Below, one piece after another: positions 11,801 to 25,205 of a DNA stretch of 64,000 nt. The position numbers and the translations under genes are program-made. The DNA comes from Fratercula arctica. Taxonomy: Eukaryota; Chordata; Aves; Charadriiformes; Alcidae. Under the pieces are notes generated by a model. It saw only the letters and a program-made list of their open reading frames with translations, did no database searches and was not told where the DNA came from. Each line of letters starts with the position of its first letter. Position 1 is the stretch's first letter. The DNA lies in NCBI GenBank assembly GCA_947846985.1, contig CANTUZ010000004.1, forward strand, positions 53,607,672 to 53,671,671, given 5' to 3'.

Positions 11801-14800
11801 CCTCTACACTCCTCTTCAATGTGTTTTTATTTCATAGTAATTTAAAAGTCCTGTTCATTCATTCAGTGGTACAGCAGTGTCAAACATGATGTGCTGGCAA
11901 CTGCTACTATTGTTTCACTGGCATTTTGATTTTAGCATTTTGTATAGCATAACTTGTCAAATTGCAGGGGAAGCAGGAATGCAGCCAGTACTTTCTAAGA
12001 GGAATCGCAAGTAATTAGATCATTTCTACATGTACTCAAAAGTAGGGGGGGAAATTACTTTTAAAATAATATTAGATTAATTCAATCTTGAATAAGGCAT
12101 GTAAGGCAGGAATAATATGACTTCATCACTTCACACACTTTCTCAAAAATAAGCTAAGGACAGCTGTCATACTGATGGAAAACCAGAAGAATTAACACAA
12201 GATGACCACAGGTACATTTTCTATTCAAAGAAATCTCTGATGTCAGCCAATTTACAGTCACTCTAACATATTTAAAACTCTTCACATTTATACACATAAT
12301 GGTCTGCATGTGTTAGAAATGCCAGCTGTTCATTTGAGATGCTAGTAGTCTTCCATGGTGCCTCTCTTCCCTGACAGTGTGAAAGAGGTGGCTGGTACAA
12401 CTGAAACTTCAATTACCTGTGAGGACATAATTCTCGACACGTGCTGTCTTCACAGTGAAAAACATATGCTGTTTCTTAGGCTCCAACCAATCCTGCCTTT
12501 AACATGACAGAAGAAGGCTGAAAAATCTGCAAGCTGAACTGAGTGAGATACAAGCTCAGGTATCCTTCAGACATTGGTGGGAGGAGGGGAAGATCTTGAG
12601 ATAGATTAATTTAATTAAAAATAACCCGCTAGCGTGCAGTTGATGGAGTTGAGCACTAATAAGCCCCATGAGAATTAAAAAGGCTTGAAGTCAAGGATCG
12701 TAGTTTATCTGACATGGCAGAACGCCTGCCTGCCTGCTCTAGAAGGAGCTTGGCCAAATCTGTACATCCAATTCAATTTCCTAGCAGGTACCCACAGAGA
12801 ACCTTACAAATTAATTACAAGATAATAAAAATTTTAGCTCCATGAAGGAGATGATGCCTTAGATGGTATCAAGATCTCTTACATCCAGCATCAGTTCAGC
12901 GTAGCAGCTAGGAAGGGATCTGCAGGAAAACACAGAAGAGAAATTTGGTAAAACTTCTTGAAGCATCTGGACGTTTAAAGTGACCAGCCCAACTCTGCTA
13001 TATCTCACCACGTGGAAATGACCTCACACCTTTCCATGGGCCTTTGTCTTTCTTCCCTAAGAATGGCAGCAGCAGCAATCTGAGGCAGGGAAAGCAGTGC
13101 CTTTGAAGTTGACAGAAGTTCCATAGAGGGTAACTCAAGCCTTGAACACTACAAGTAGAAGTTCAGTGGTTTCCGTGGGGTAAGAGGTACCACCCGGGAT
13201 GAATAGGAGGGATTCTGTCTTCTGCACTTTAGACATGCCAACAGCTCACTGCCGACTAGAAGACCAATGATTATTATGAAGAAAAGCTACAACTGTTGAC
13301 ATTATTCATGTCCAAGCTGCACTTGTTCCAAGATCATAAAAAACTCTCACTTGCTGCAAAATGTTCATTATCAGGGATATCCGATGTGGCAATAGCACAG
13401 GAGTGGAGTTCAGACTCCTGTTCTGGTAGCTCAGCCTGAGCAGGGTAGGCTCCACACAGCTCCAATCCTGCTTGGGAGAGCTGAAGATGAGCCATGGCAG
13501 GTGAAGAATGGAAAGCAGGTCTCTATCAGCCTTTCTTTCCCAAAATGCATCCTCACTAGGAGAAAACATGAAAAGCAGCTGCACAACATGGTGCCAGAGC
13601 CAGGTTGTTCTGGATATTCTCAAGTCTGAAAATCAACCATATTTTGAGCATATCTCCCTAACAGTAATTCTCAATACACCAGGGCCATCACAATGTCTGT
13701 CTTCTGTCTGACTGTGATTTTGAATACAGCTCACTTATCAAGAATTAAATTGAAAACCATGCCTTTAGGTTAATTTGACCAGTTCTGATCCATCTGTGGT
13801 GCCTGAAAGTTGTTCAAAATTATACACTATATATCGTGAAGCTCTTAAGTTGTTCAATCTAATGGAAAAGTTTTATAGTCCACTTCTACAAATTATAACA
13901 TCCCAAACAAATTTTAATCATTCTTCCCTTGTATGAGTTCTTACTTGTGGTTAATGAAAAAATAGGGTCCCAGATTGCCTACCCTTGTAATACCATTCTA
14001 GTGAAAAAGAGGAAAAAAAAGAAAAAAGGTAATGATAAAATTGCTCAAACACTTCTGGAAATTACCTCTCCAAATGTTGCCCCTGCCCTGCATGAAAATA
14101 TGGACAGAACAGAAATAAAGGCAAGTCAAAATAGATAAGCCAGGTCACCAGGAAATAACTTTTCTCCTTATGTTACTATGTAAACATATAATGGAGGGAA
14201 TCTAACACCTGGAGATCACAGTGAAAAACCTAACAGACCTGGAGTATGGTCAATGATTCCCAGAATCTGTGCCAAAGAAAGAATGCAACATTTGTTTCCA
14301 TCCCAAGTGAACAGATTCTGGAGTTGTCCCCACTTCAGTCCATTAAAAAACTTGTAATAAAAATGCATTTTAGACCAGTACAATGCCTTAATGGATCTAT
14401 GCAAGAGTGGAATTTTTCCATGTTTGCTCTTATTTAACCAAGTGAAAAAAATTCATTTCACTTAAGTTTACTCTCTATGATTTCATCAATGCATGGCAGT
14501 AGCAAGTAACTTAAGTATACGTGTTCCACAGATCTTAATCTTTACAATGTAGTTTTTAAATCTGCCACTTTCGTATTTTGAGGGTCCAAACAACAGAGCG
14601 CATTCATTCAGTGCTTTCCCAACCAAGCAAAACACTCACTGGGATTTCCTTTTCAAGCCTGCTAATTGAAAACATTCTGCAGCTTATTAGTCACTATACA
14701 GATTATCTGCTGACATACAAACTCTCACTCATTCCAGACTTGTTAATTAACACGTAATTACTGATCCCACAGAGACTGGACTGCAGGTGTGATGCTCTGG

Positions 14801-15162
14801 GTCCTGCTCTAATAACCGTTCCTCTCGGATGCTGGCACAGATGGAATACACAACAACTGTATTTTCCCAGAACACCATCCCACCCTCCCCAAAAGTGCTC
14901 AGGCTCTGTTTTGGTTTTAGGACGTTATTTTTACTTTTTTCTTTTTTTCTTTTTTTTTTTTTTTTTTTTTTTTTTTGTTGGTCTGGGTTCATTATGTCCA
15001 ACATCCACCCACAGCCTATCACAAAAAAGCAACAAAAATCTGCACTCTCCCATCAGCCTGGCTCAGCAGGAGCTGGCCCAGGGCAGCTGTTCTGCATGGT
15101 GAATTTGAATAGGAAGACCTAGAAGAAAAGAATGAAGGAGAGAATAGTAACAAGGAGAGAGA
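11801..15162. other. Non-coding tract with one long poly-T run
   Basis: Mostly unique. The coding frames are short; those spanning 14747-15122 run through the poly-T tract and read as homopolymer peptides. No RNA gene or clear transposon was recognised here. Confidence 0.55.
14935..14976. repeat. Poly-T tract, 27 uninterrupted T
   Basis: An interrupted T tract ends in 27 consecutive T at 14950-14976. CR1 elements, the main bird retrotransposons, lack poly-A tails, so a run this long is either a simple repeat or the tail of a rare minus-strand retrocopy. The sequence to its right (14977-15120) matches no gene that I recognise. Confidence 0.9.
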
Positions 15163-15184
15163 CAGATGATTCTATGATTCTATG
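15163..15184. repeat. Possible CR1 terminal microsatellite remnant
   Basis: The text ATGATTCTATGATTCTATG is the 8-9-bp terminal repeat found at bird CR1 3' ends. No CR1 body is recognisable immediately to the left, so this could be a relic whose body has decayed or a chance match. Confidence 0.35.
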
Positions 15185-18100
15185 TCCAGTCATTTCTGTG
15201 ACTACCTAAATGATGATCTCACCTACTGGTTTATTCAATGCACGGTGATACTCAGTCAAGTCTGTTAGCGTAAATCTTATCATTAAAATACTACCTTCCA
15301 TTCAATTACTGTCATACAGAGCATCATGGTATCATAACTATTCCTTCTATGTATTCTTCGGATAACGGAATGTTCAAGAAGAAACTTTTTTCAAATCTCT
15401 TTACACTGAATTTCTTTTTAGACTGAATATGTTTTAAAAGAGTCTTTGCTCAAGTAAGGCAAAAATGCTACCAAATAGTTAAAGTGAAAGTACAAAGGCA
15501 CTGCCATGGAAAGTTAGGTCAGATGAAATCACAAGTTTATAATTCCTTATTAGCAAGGGTATACTGGTCATGGGATACAGTCAAGAACCAAGTCCAGAAG
15601 GAACTTCATTAAGCAAAGTACATTTGCCAGGGACAAGCATCTCCAAACTTAAAACAACTAGGGAACTGGATTATTAAAAGCATGTGGAGTAGGCACGTAA
15701 TTCTGTTCTCACTGAAATCAGAGGTAAAACTACCTTTGACGCCCCCAGCGGCAACAGACTGTATTAGACAGTTTTGCAAACTCCATCCTACCTATGTAGG
15801 GTTAACAAACAATTTCCATATCCCTGAGACAGAATCTCTGCTATAAACATGACCAGAAGTCATGAAAATTACCACCTCAGACAGAATCCCAAAATTTGTT
15901 GCACTATGGTTCATTATGAACGACTGAATGTGAACAAGACAAATAAGCTTTTCGTTACCATATTAGAAGAAGCAAAGGATTAAACTGTTCTAGGTAGCAG
16001 CCACATTCAGTTTGAAAGCTCCAGTTTCATTTACTGATTTCAACAACAACTAAACGTTTGTAACAAGAACACTGTGCTACTATTACGACCTTCCGGACCT
16101 GCATCAACTCAACTTTCTATGCATTCGCTGTCAATTCACTGTCAACTACACTGTTAGGTTATGAACCTTTTTAGAAGGAAATGGGTAAGAAAGATGGTGC
16201 CAGTACAAATTGGTTAAGAGAGTCACTAATTACATCTGAAAAGGGACTTCTAGAATTAATAAATCTTTTTTATGGGCCAGAGATAGTATCTGGGAAGTGG
16301 CTGTACATTTGCATCAGAGGAGAGAGCAACTGTACCTGGAACAAAGATGTAGAACCTGCCAAAGGCAGGAGATGTGAAAGTTCTGTGTGATAGATGATTC
16401 TGAGATTGCCACATCTGGGTCAAGGTATTAAACTGGAACAGAAGTAGTTACTTTTATTAAACATGGCACATTAACAGCTTTAAAGACCAACAATGCCTCA
16501 ACAGCCATGGAATTGGTAGAAAGCTGTAGCAATGTCAGCTTTTCTGTGTGAGGAGAAATATGTTTCAACTTGGTCTTGCATGTGGACATTACAGGACCTA
16601 CCTTTTCAAGTCACTGGCTTCAAAAGACTAGGCATGCAAAGACTAAGAAATAATATAGCTCACTGTTCAGCCATCATATGGCTGCAGCCTTTGAAACTTT
16701 GATGATTCTCGGCAAAATCTGGGTTTGCCCACGGTCCACAGTCACTACCTGACCCTGACCTTGCCAACTGCTCTCTCTACTAGGGATTTGAGAAGGATCT
16801 GTTGACAAACCTCCCATCAAAGGTTTTAGAACAGACTCCATGCCATGTACTTCACACAACTGAATTTGCTGATATCAATCATGATGCACTGTAGGTAAGT
16901 TTATACACTGGAATTTTATGATAATTCCTACTTTGGCTACAAGAAAGACTTTTTATGCAACTCAGTACCTAAAGTGAAGCGAAAAAAAAGCTAAAACTCT
17001 GAAGAAGGGAAATGTAAGATAGTTGTTTACGAAGTGATGATAGGTGGGAAAAAACAGATTTATATAATCAGTGATTAAGGTGATGTATTCAGCTTGACAG
17101 TAGACACTTTATGTGAACTGCTCCACAAAAGTCAGATGAAAATACTGCCTACAGAGTAGAAATTGGAGCAAAATCCAGCTCTTCAAGAGTTAATGTAATT
17201 CTATGAGAATGAAGCAAATTCTACTTCTGACCCTGTCTGTGATACATCAGTCTTCATCATCTTTAAGTGGCCTGACCTCTTCCTCCTAGCAGAATGATGA
17301 AAGACGGCTACTAAAGCTACTCAATTTCAGATCGCAGCTTCTAGGAAAGAGGCAGTTGTCACCCTTTCTGAATAAGAAAACATGGAAAAGAATTACCAGA
17401 AAAAGTCACGCTCAACCACATCTATAAAAGGGTTCAAAGGCTTTTTCATACCTGGATAACATTGGAACAGGCTTGTCAGGAGAACAACAGCACCATACAG
17501 TGCCACTGAGCAGCTTCCAGCCTCTAGTTTGCTGCTGAAAAACTAGGACAAGAAATGGTGAAAGGAAACAAGTCAGGTGCAGTCCTATTTCTCTTTACTT
17601 CACTGGCACCGTTATTCACAGGCACTGGCCTGAAAGGGCTCCCCTACACTTCCAACTCCAGCACTCACATGTTTTTTTAATAAACATTCTCCTACCTTAA
17701 TTCAGTTTCAAATAATATCAAAATAAGCTCATCAGCCTTTTGGAAAGACAACGTAGAGACTACCTACCAACAAACGGAATCACATAATGACATTTGCAGC
17801 ACACACTCTTAGACCTATTGATTCAAGTAATGTCTTGGACCCTTTCTCCTGGAGTTTGTAATGCTAATATAAAAAGTATCCCTTGGAAGAGGAGGAAAAC
17901 AGATGACAACAAAAAGAAAATGTGAGCACATTTCTGTCTTCTAAAATCAGGCCAGAGAAGACCTGAGCTGGAAATGAAATACCTATGGAAGCTCCTCAGG
18001 TCAAAATTACTTTTATAAGTGAAAAGAGGAAAAACCTGAGTAAAGGACTGATTAGAAACTATTAGTTCTTTAATCTTCTATCATCTCTTCTTTATTTGTT

Positions 18101-18242
18101 AACCTCAGAAAAAGAAATGTGTTATATTGTTTAAGTGGAAATTTTTTTTTCCTGACATGATATTCACCTCTGGAAAAGTTACAATGAAGTTTGTTCAGTC
18201 TCCTATTTCTGCTGAATAATTAATGGAAGTAAGTGAAATCGG

Positions 18243-18281
18243 GAAAGAAAGAAAGAAACAAACAAACAAATAAACAAACAA
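18243..18281. repeat. Compound (GAAA)n-(CAAA)n microsatellite
   Basis: Three to four GAAA units run into about six CAAA/TAAA units. This is an ordinary compound microsatellite and probably length-polymorphic. Confidence 0.85.
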
Positions 18282-19060
18282 TTCTCCTTTACCCAGGCTG
18301 GGGTTGTTACTAAAACTGTTGTTCATAAGACAGAGAGGCTTGCCTTAATTAGCTACTGTTTCGGTCGTAATATTTACAGATCACTACAGTATCTCAGAAA
18401 GCTTTCAGTATTAAATACACAACTCTGACTCATTCGAAGACACTTCCTGACTGTATGTGCTCGCTCAATGAATTCCATGGCAGAGCTATCCCTTTGAACT
18501 AGCACGGTACGCAGATGTTATTACAGAGACTATGAACACAGTGACAGTAATAATGAATTGAAATTTACATCAAAGGTAATCTCATTAATGTTCTGATCAT
18601 ATCTGAGTTTGACTATTTAAATGCATTAATAAAAAATATCCTATTACATGCCTTTAAAGATCCTATCTTGGTTAGTTTCCTAAAAAAATATCATTCCAGT
18701 TTACTACTTCATCTTGATTTTATATATCTTAATTTTAAACACATAGTACTTGGATTTGGAAAGAAGTTTAATCAAAGAAACAGAAAAACTGAGCATCGCC
18801 CTAAATTGTTTAAGTCTCAAAAAAGTGCTCTAGATTTCTACTTGCTTCCCCATACACTCTGATAGACAGGACACCAGAGATCCAGATAGACAGAGATGAC
18901 AAGAGTGACAGCACGAAGCCTGCCATCCTCAGGCTATCAACCGAGCAGGTCCAGCATGCCCAACATGAGCCTTGAAGCTCACCTGAAGGGTCTTCAACAG
19001 AAGAGAGCTTGGTTTGGCTCCCGCAGCTGGTGCAGCACCATCAGATTGCACAGCTTTGTA

Positions 19061-19102
19061 AGGCAAGATGCACATGTAAGGCACATGCAAGGCACATGCA
19101 GG
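19061..19102. repeat. Short tandem repeat, unit about 10-11 bp
   Basis: Variants of AAGGCACATGC occur in series: AAGGCAAGATGCACATGT, AAGGCACATGC and AAGGCACATGC. The last two are exact copies. Confidence 0.7.
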
Positions 19103-22100
19103 AAGAACTATACTATGGTCTTAATGCCTACTTCATACCACCCAGCCAGCTGGGAAAACAACAATACCCTACCTCAGCCTGGGCTGTATGTAACTAAAAT
19201 GGCTGGATTCAAGTCAACGGGAGGATAGCTGCAGTCCTGACATCCTGATTTCTTTTTCTTTTTCAAATTAAGCACTGTGTGAACAAATGTACTTTAGACT
19301 ACTTTTTGACACTGCTGGGAAATAAGGTGATTTGGGAGCACTGTTTCACCTCGCAGACAGGAGCCCAAGTCAAAATATTGGGTTTTAACATCTTTTACCT
19401 TCTAGAAGAATTCAGAGGAGACGTTACATCTGTAAATAACAGAAATGCTACCGATTACACAGAGTCTGCATTTCCACCTGCTGACCTGTATTGTACAGAC
19501 TTCAGTCCCTGAACAATTCTTTCTAACCTGAGTCACTGGTTTGTTTTGTACAGCTACACAGAGGTGATTGCTTTATGTGAATACCTCTCCAGAAGCCCTT
19601 CCACTGCAGTATGAGGTATTTTTTAAAACAGGTATTTTTAAATATTCAGTAATAGCCCAGAATCAATTACAGATTGAGTTAATATCTTTAAGATAAATGG
19701 AAGTTATCTTATTAATGTAAGACTTTGGACCATTTCCTGAGGGTGCTAAAACTAGGCTCACACATTTCACTAAGAGCCTAAACATATGGCTTGTTTTTAA
19801 AAAGTGTTCAATCTGTAGCAACTTCCAGTGATTTGATTACAATGAATGGAGCCCTAGAAAGCTCAAAATTTTTGAAAAACATCAAGGTATATAATTTGAA
19901 CTTCTAAACACAGGCCTAATGGAATTTGCAAAGAAAAATCAAATAAATACCTATGTAATTAATTTATGGGATTTGCAGAGTACCACAGGAACAATTCTGC
20001 TACAGATTCTTCATTTACAAACTAGTGGCTGTAATCCACTGAGGTTTATTAATGCATTATGAAAAACACAGAAACATGTACCCCTACACACTATTCATTA
20101 TCGTCTCAAGTTCACGTTACCGCAACTCTGTGATCCTTATGCACACTCTTAGCCCACAGCCAGGTAATCCCATGTAGCTCAAACCTCTTACACTGAGATT
20201 TAAGGTAGATTATGTTGCTGGGCTTTCACTGCTGTGCCACTGATGATGCATGGTAATTTATTAAGCTGTAATAAACTGATTATAAGTCTGAGCTCTAAGT
20301 TTCTCCTGAAGATATGGGCACTTCACTGAGAGTCACGGAGTTACAATCACTGAAGAAGTTACCACTTACCAATCGTATTTATATTAAGCGTCACTACAGG
20401 CGGTTTAAATCAATTTGCTTTACCTTCCAATTGGAGTCATTGCATACTCAGTAGTGTCCATACCATAAACAACGTAATTTCAAACTGCCTTACTGAACCT
20501 CATGCCATTGCCCTTACAAGACAAAACTGACTCAGGTAGGTTTAATTTCCTTAAGTAAACATTCAAATGCAATTTAAATTATGTAACTGGTTTTAAAACA
20601 ATATACAGTTGTGCATGGAATAATATGCAAATAATATGCATCCATTTAAATACATCCGTTCCTTTTTACCCATTCTTAAATAAAAGTAAATTTCAAACTA
20701 AATTTAGAAGTACTTAAACTGTTAGATAAACATAGCAGAGCTCTAAAATACCCAATTAGTTTCACATAGATTCTTGGATCTTTAAGGATTAACAACTATA
20801 ATAATTACCAAAGAGTCAAACAGCAACTATCCACATTATTCTTTAAATCATATTATTTTAGATACAACTTTATAGGGGAACCTGCATTATACTAACATAG
20901 GAGATGAAAGCTAATCCAGTCAGGAAATGTTGAATTAAATTTACAGTCCTTCAGGAACTGCCTGTTAGTCATTTGCTGTAAGGCTTGTATATAACACGCC
21001 ATTCCACGATTTCAATAGTACAAACATCAAATCTACAATTTTAAATTGGTACACCTGCAAATAAACCAGGAATGCGACATATTTTTACAAGAGTCTGTGG
21101 ATTTCTGCTCCACGAGTACTGATGATACCATAAAAAGTGAGTGGTGCCAGAGCTACTTGTCTGTAAATTTACATTTGTTATCATTCCAGAAGGAAAAGAC
21201 TAAACCTAGAGAAAGTGTAGGCACATCCATGACTTTCACAAGAAAAGTGAACATCTGCTCTTTTCCAGAACAGCTTTTATCAGCTGCAGAACTGGAAACA
21301 TGAAGAGAATTTGGAAACAAGAACTCTCTAATGTTTCTATGTAAACTATCAAAATACCATGCCAGTGGTACCCAGCAGCACTTCTAAGAAAAGGTCCATA
21401 AGGGAGAAGTTGGAAAGTGAAATGTTTGTTATTTATTTAGCACCTGTGTAAACAGCAATTGATGCTTTATTAACACAAATGTCCAGAGTCAAAGCTGAAT
21501 TTATCTGGTAGCATCCAAATGCTGCAAAAGGGTATATATCACATTGTCTCAGGGATATTACAAATTATTATGAAAAAAAAAAATAAAAATCATTGACATT
21601 TAAAAACCTTCCTTGGGTGTAACGGAAGAATGACAGAAGTCTGCACACAATATAACTAATACATGCCTAATTCTTTTCAGAATCAAGGCATAAAGTCACA
21701 GATTAAGAAAGTATTCAGATTTTATAATATTTAAACAAGGTTTTGAGCTGTTCATCTGTCGTACCTAATCTTGTCTCTCTGTAAAACAAGGACCATAATG
21801 ATGAACTGCAACTGATCTTACCATCTTGAAATTATTTTAAATGTTATCCAATCACTAAAGATTATAATAAAGCAGTACATATTTCATTATGCTAGTTTAG
21901 ATCCTGGTTGACAGGATACCAAGCAAAGACTGCCTGCTTTATCAAAAAAAGCAGAATATCTCCTGGGTTTTGGCAGAAGATCAGTCCAGAGTTCTTGGAG
22001 TATAAAACTATTTGCAAAGTATCTGCAAGAATCCTACAGACTGCAAAGTAAAAAGCCTGACTTTCTCAACTCTCCAGAATCCAATAAAAACATTGCATGC

Positions 22101-22245
22101 TAGTAAAAGAGGAATCAAAATGTGTATACTATCTAAATCATTTCTATGATTTCCTCAAGCTGTGTGGACATTTAAGTCCATAGTTTGGGTCAATGCTTCA
22201 TTATTCCATGAAATCAGAACCCAACATGTTAACCAAAAATCAGAG

Positions 22246-22310
22246 GAATTCTAGAACCCAGGTGAAATCAGCCCTGAATTCTAGAATCCAGGTGGAATCA
22301 GCCCTGAATA
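22246..22310. repeat. 30-bp direct tandem duplication
   Basis: Two 30-bp units, at 22246-22275 and 22276-22305, start GAATTCTAGAA and end AATCAGCCCT. They differ at two positions only (C/T and A/G). A third copy begins (GAATA) and stops. The near-identity suggests a recent duplication. Confidence 0.9.
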
Positions 22311-24898
22311 CAGAAAATATAACAACAGCAAGGATACGACACAGAGCATGTAGAAAAGGAAGAGATTTCTTTGTACCTGCACAATCTGTACCTGTCACTC
22401 CACTGTACGGAGACCTATGAAAAATGTTATTTTTAAGAATTATTCAAAAGCCTTGTTTCAGCACTGTCAGAGATTGCAAGGTAAATGTCCTAAATTACTG
22501 AACTCCTAAATGCAGTTCTATGGCATTAAAAAACAGAATCTGGGTGTGAGAGGAATGTAGAGACTGCAGTGGCATCAGCAGCCGGGAGCTGTTACTCCCC
22601 CCATCTGCTGCAGAACACGTCAGGTAGTCAAGGCACAGGAAAATGAGTATTGATGAATCTATGTAACACTTCCTTGAAGTGATGGCAAGTTAACACACAG
22701 GTCCAATCAAGGCTTTCAACATGCAAAAATAAAATCAAAGCAGGGCCCTTGAGGTACTAAATATAGCTCCAACTCTATAAACTTTCTGAGAAATGTTACT
22801 GTATAAGAAAATTGATTTATCCTAATGCAGAGTCTGGAGCTACATCACCTGCCTATCAAGCCACATTTTAACCAACTGCTTCCAGTGTTTTAGTTCATGT
22901 CTTTCATTTCTCCTTAAAATGGCTATTACAGCAACTATTATCAATTTGAATCTGGCAGTGCAACCCACAGTCTGGTGCTATTAAAAAAAAAATACATTAA
23001 ACAGGATTGTGTACTAGATCACACCACACACCCTGAAAGCATTTGCTGAGAAACTATGGCATTGTAGCTTTAAAAACACTGTAGCCCATGCGATCTCACA
23101 GACGTATACATTCATGAGCTCATACCGATGCACACACTTTGCAATGGCTCATGTATATAAAAATGTGTGAGTATTCACACTGTAAGAGAAAAGGACAGTA
23201 CGACGCTGTTTGATCTGTGAGTGAAACAGCTTGACTGTGATGTTTTTATCAATAGATCAAGTCAAGAAAAAGTGAAGAAAAGAACAACTACATCAAAACT
23301 GCAGTGCAGGCAAAGCAATTTACACTTGGAAAACACTACGTTAGGCTGTAACTTCATTTTTTAAAAAAATTAGGAGAAGGCAGAAGAGCTCAGTACGCTT
23401 GTGGCAGAACCCCCCACTTTTGTCCTAGCTCCAGCCACAGCACAGTGTTATTCCCGGCTGGGTGCCTTCCCTCGCCTTGTCTCACAGCCTCCTGGACAAG
23501 ATGCCTGCTGGCTTGGGGATGGATTTAGTCTGGCATTTCTCCTGCCAGGCTTGGCCCATTCCGATAGGCACTGAACTTCTGCTATAGCTGTGTTAAAGTC
23601 TCAGGGCATTATGCACATCTGATCAGATTGATGATTACGACTGTAAGAGGAAGGAGGAGAAGGAAGAGAATAGAAATCAATGACTTGACTTACTGTACCC
23701 AAGAAAGAACCAATTATTCAGCAAATCTGCCTTTGCTAATTCTGTCACACAATCTCATCTATTAAAGTCCCATCATTACTTGAATTAACTGTTGCTGTCA
23801 CAGCAATAATATTCACAATCAGCCACTCACAATCTGCAACTACCTAGCTTATATTAGAACCAATCAAGTGATATAGCCTGCATCTAATGAACTGGTTTGT
23901 AGTTTAATTATAGTGCTTACCAGATAATTTATTAGACAGCAATAAAGTTTAGATTTACTTCTCACACAATATTGCTGCATTATTAGATGTATACATGAAG
24001 CTACATTTTGCTCTCAATTACACAAGTATAAATCTTTAGCAACTCTACTGAAGTCAATAGTTATTTTAAATTGACATGTAGCTACTTTGCATTCGAAAAT
24101 CTGTAATAAAGAGCAGAGTTTTGTTCCCTGGATGTGCATTACTTATAGCACTCCAGGTGGTTACTTTGATAATGATACAGAACATTTCTGTACTGTTGAA
24201 ATAAATGGCAATCCTGTTACAGAAAGTAGCTTTATAATAAGGAAGGAAATGAACTACATGTTTAGTGCAAGAAGCAGCATTCAGACAACTCCTGGTACAC
24301 AGTCAAAGATGATTAACTAAAAAGGAAAACTGCACTGAGAAAGGTAGATTTCACTCAGCTTAAAACGAACTCACTGAAATATTAACGAGCAGAAGCTGTT
24401 GTATTAAAATATGACTTTGAGATCAATTAAGGTATTAACAGTGTTAACACTATATTAGTGATTGATTTTTGCCTACAAATAGGAATAAATAAACACAATT
24501 AAATAGAAAGAGAAATTATAAGAAAAAATATAATATTATTTATCAGACTATAATACTATATAGTTTAGTTCTAAGGCTACGCAGGACCCAAACTCCACTG
24601 TTTTCACAGTCTGAACCTGGACAAACTCAACACTAACACAGAAAACTTCATTTTTTATTTAGAAAAGTGGTGGAATTTTATAGCTGCTTTGATCACATGT
24701 AAACATATAGCAGCTTGCAGTCTTTCACATAACTGACTTCTAATTAAGCAGTGGCATTTAATATTGAAGACTGTGATTCTGATCATATCTCAGTGGTGAA
24801 AGCTGAGCAGGGAATTACTGTGAAAGCAAGAGAATTCCTAAACTAGCCTTATAATCCCTCTTTGGGGTGTTTGGCTTGGGAGTATCAGAGGAAGCCTG
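22311..24898. other. Non-coding tract, no gene seen
   Basis: A GC-richer stretch lies at about 23390-23560 within otherwise AT-rich DNA. It has no frame or motif that I recognise. The region 23640-24320 is strongly AT-rich and unique. Confidence 0.5.
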
Positions 24899-24976
24899 AT
24901 TCACTTCTCTACCAGTTCTCCTTTCCGTAAAACTGGGGTTAGAATACTGACCATTAACTCACATTGAGGGTACTGG
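24899..24976 (+). repeat. MIR-like fragment (middle part)
   Basis: The + strand shows ACCAGTTCTCCTTTCCGTAA, AACTGGGGTTAGAATACTGA, then CTCACATTGAGGGTACTGG. This fits the MIR middle region, usually CTCAGTTTCCTCATCTGTAA, then AATGGGGATAATAATACTAC, then CTCATAGGGTT. Confidence 0.55.
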
Positions 24977-25076
24977 AGGAGACTAGCTTCTGCATGTTTT
25001 TTAAATAATTCTGACCAGTTCAATGGCAGACACAGTCAAATAAAACAGATTCATAGTTTCAGAGATCTTGCAAAAT

Positions 25077-25205
25077 GTGGGCTCTGTTCCTGGGGATCCA
25101 AGCCTTGAGCAGATGTAGAATGTGGAAGTCCAAATCACTGAATTTCCCCGTGCCTATACCCCCTATTTGCAAAAGGCAGATACTAGTATTTCCTACTGCT
25201 AATTT
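25077..25205 (+). repeat. MIR-like fragment
   Basis: After a GGGCTCTGTTCCTGGGG stretch that may be the B-box region, the text CAAATCACTGAATTTCCCCG, TGCCTATACCCCCTATTTGC, AAAAGGCAGATACTAGTATT follows the MIR order of GCAAGTCACTTAACCTC, then TGCCTCAGTTTCC and ATCTGTAAAATGGG. It repeats the stage already covered by the fragment at 24899-24976, so the two are separate insertions about 100 bp apart. Confidence 0.6.

Larger units (their letters stand above)
15185..22245. other. Long unique non-coding tract, simple repeats only
   Basis: No protein-like frame is present. The 110-codon frame at 18896-19228 runs through the short tandem repeat at 19061-19102 and shows no domain. An 11-A run occurs at about 21571-21582. 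Nothing else was recognised across these 7 kb. Confidence 0.5.

Noticed and set aside
14747..15122. Frames reading through the poly-T tract
   Set aside because: The peptides are homopolymer runs of Phe or Lys produced by the T tract.
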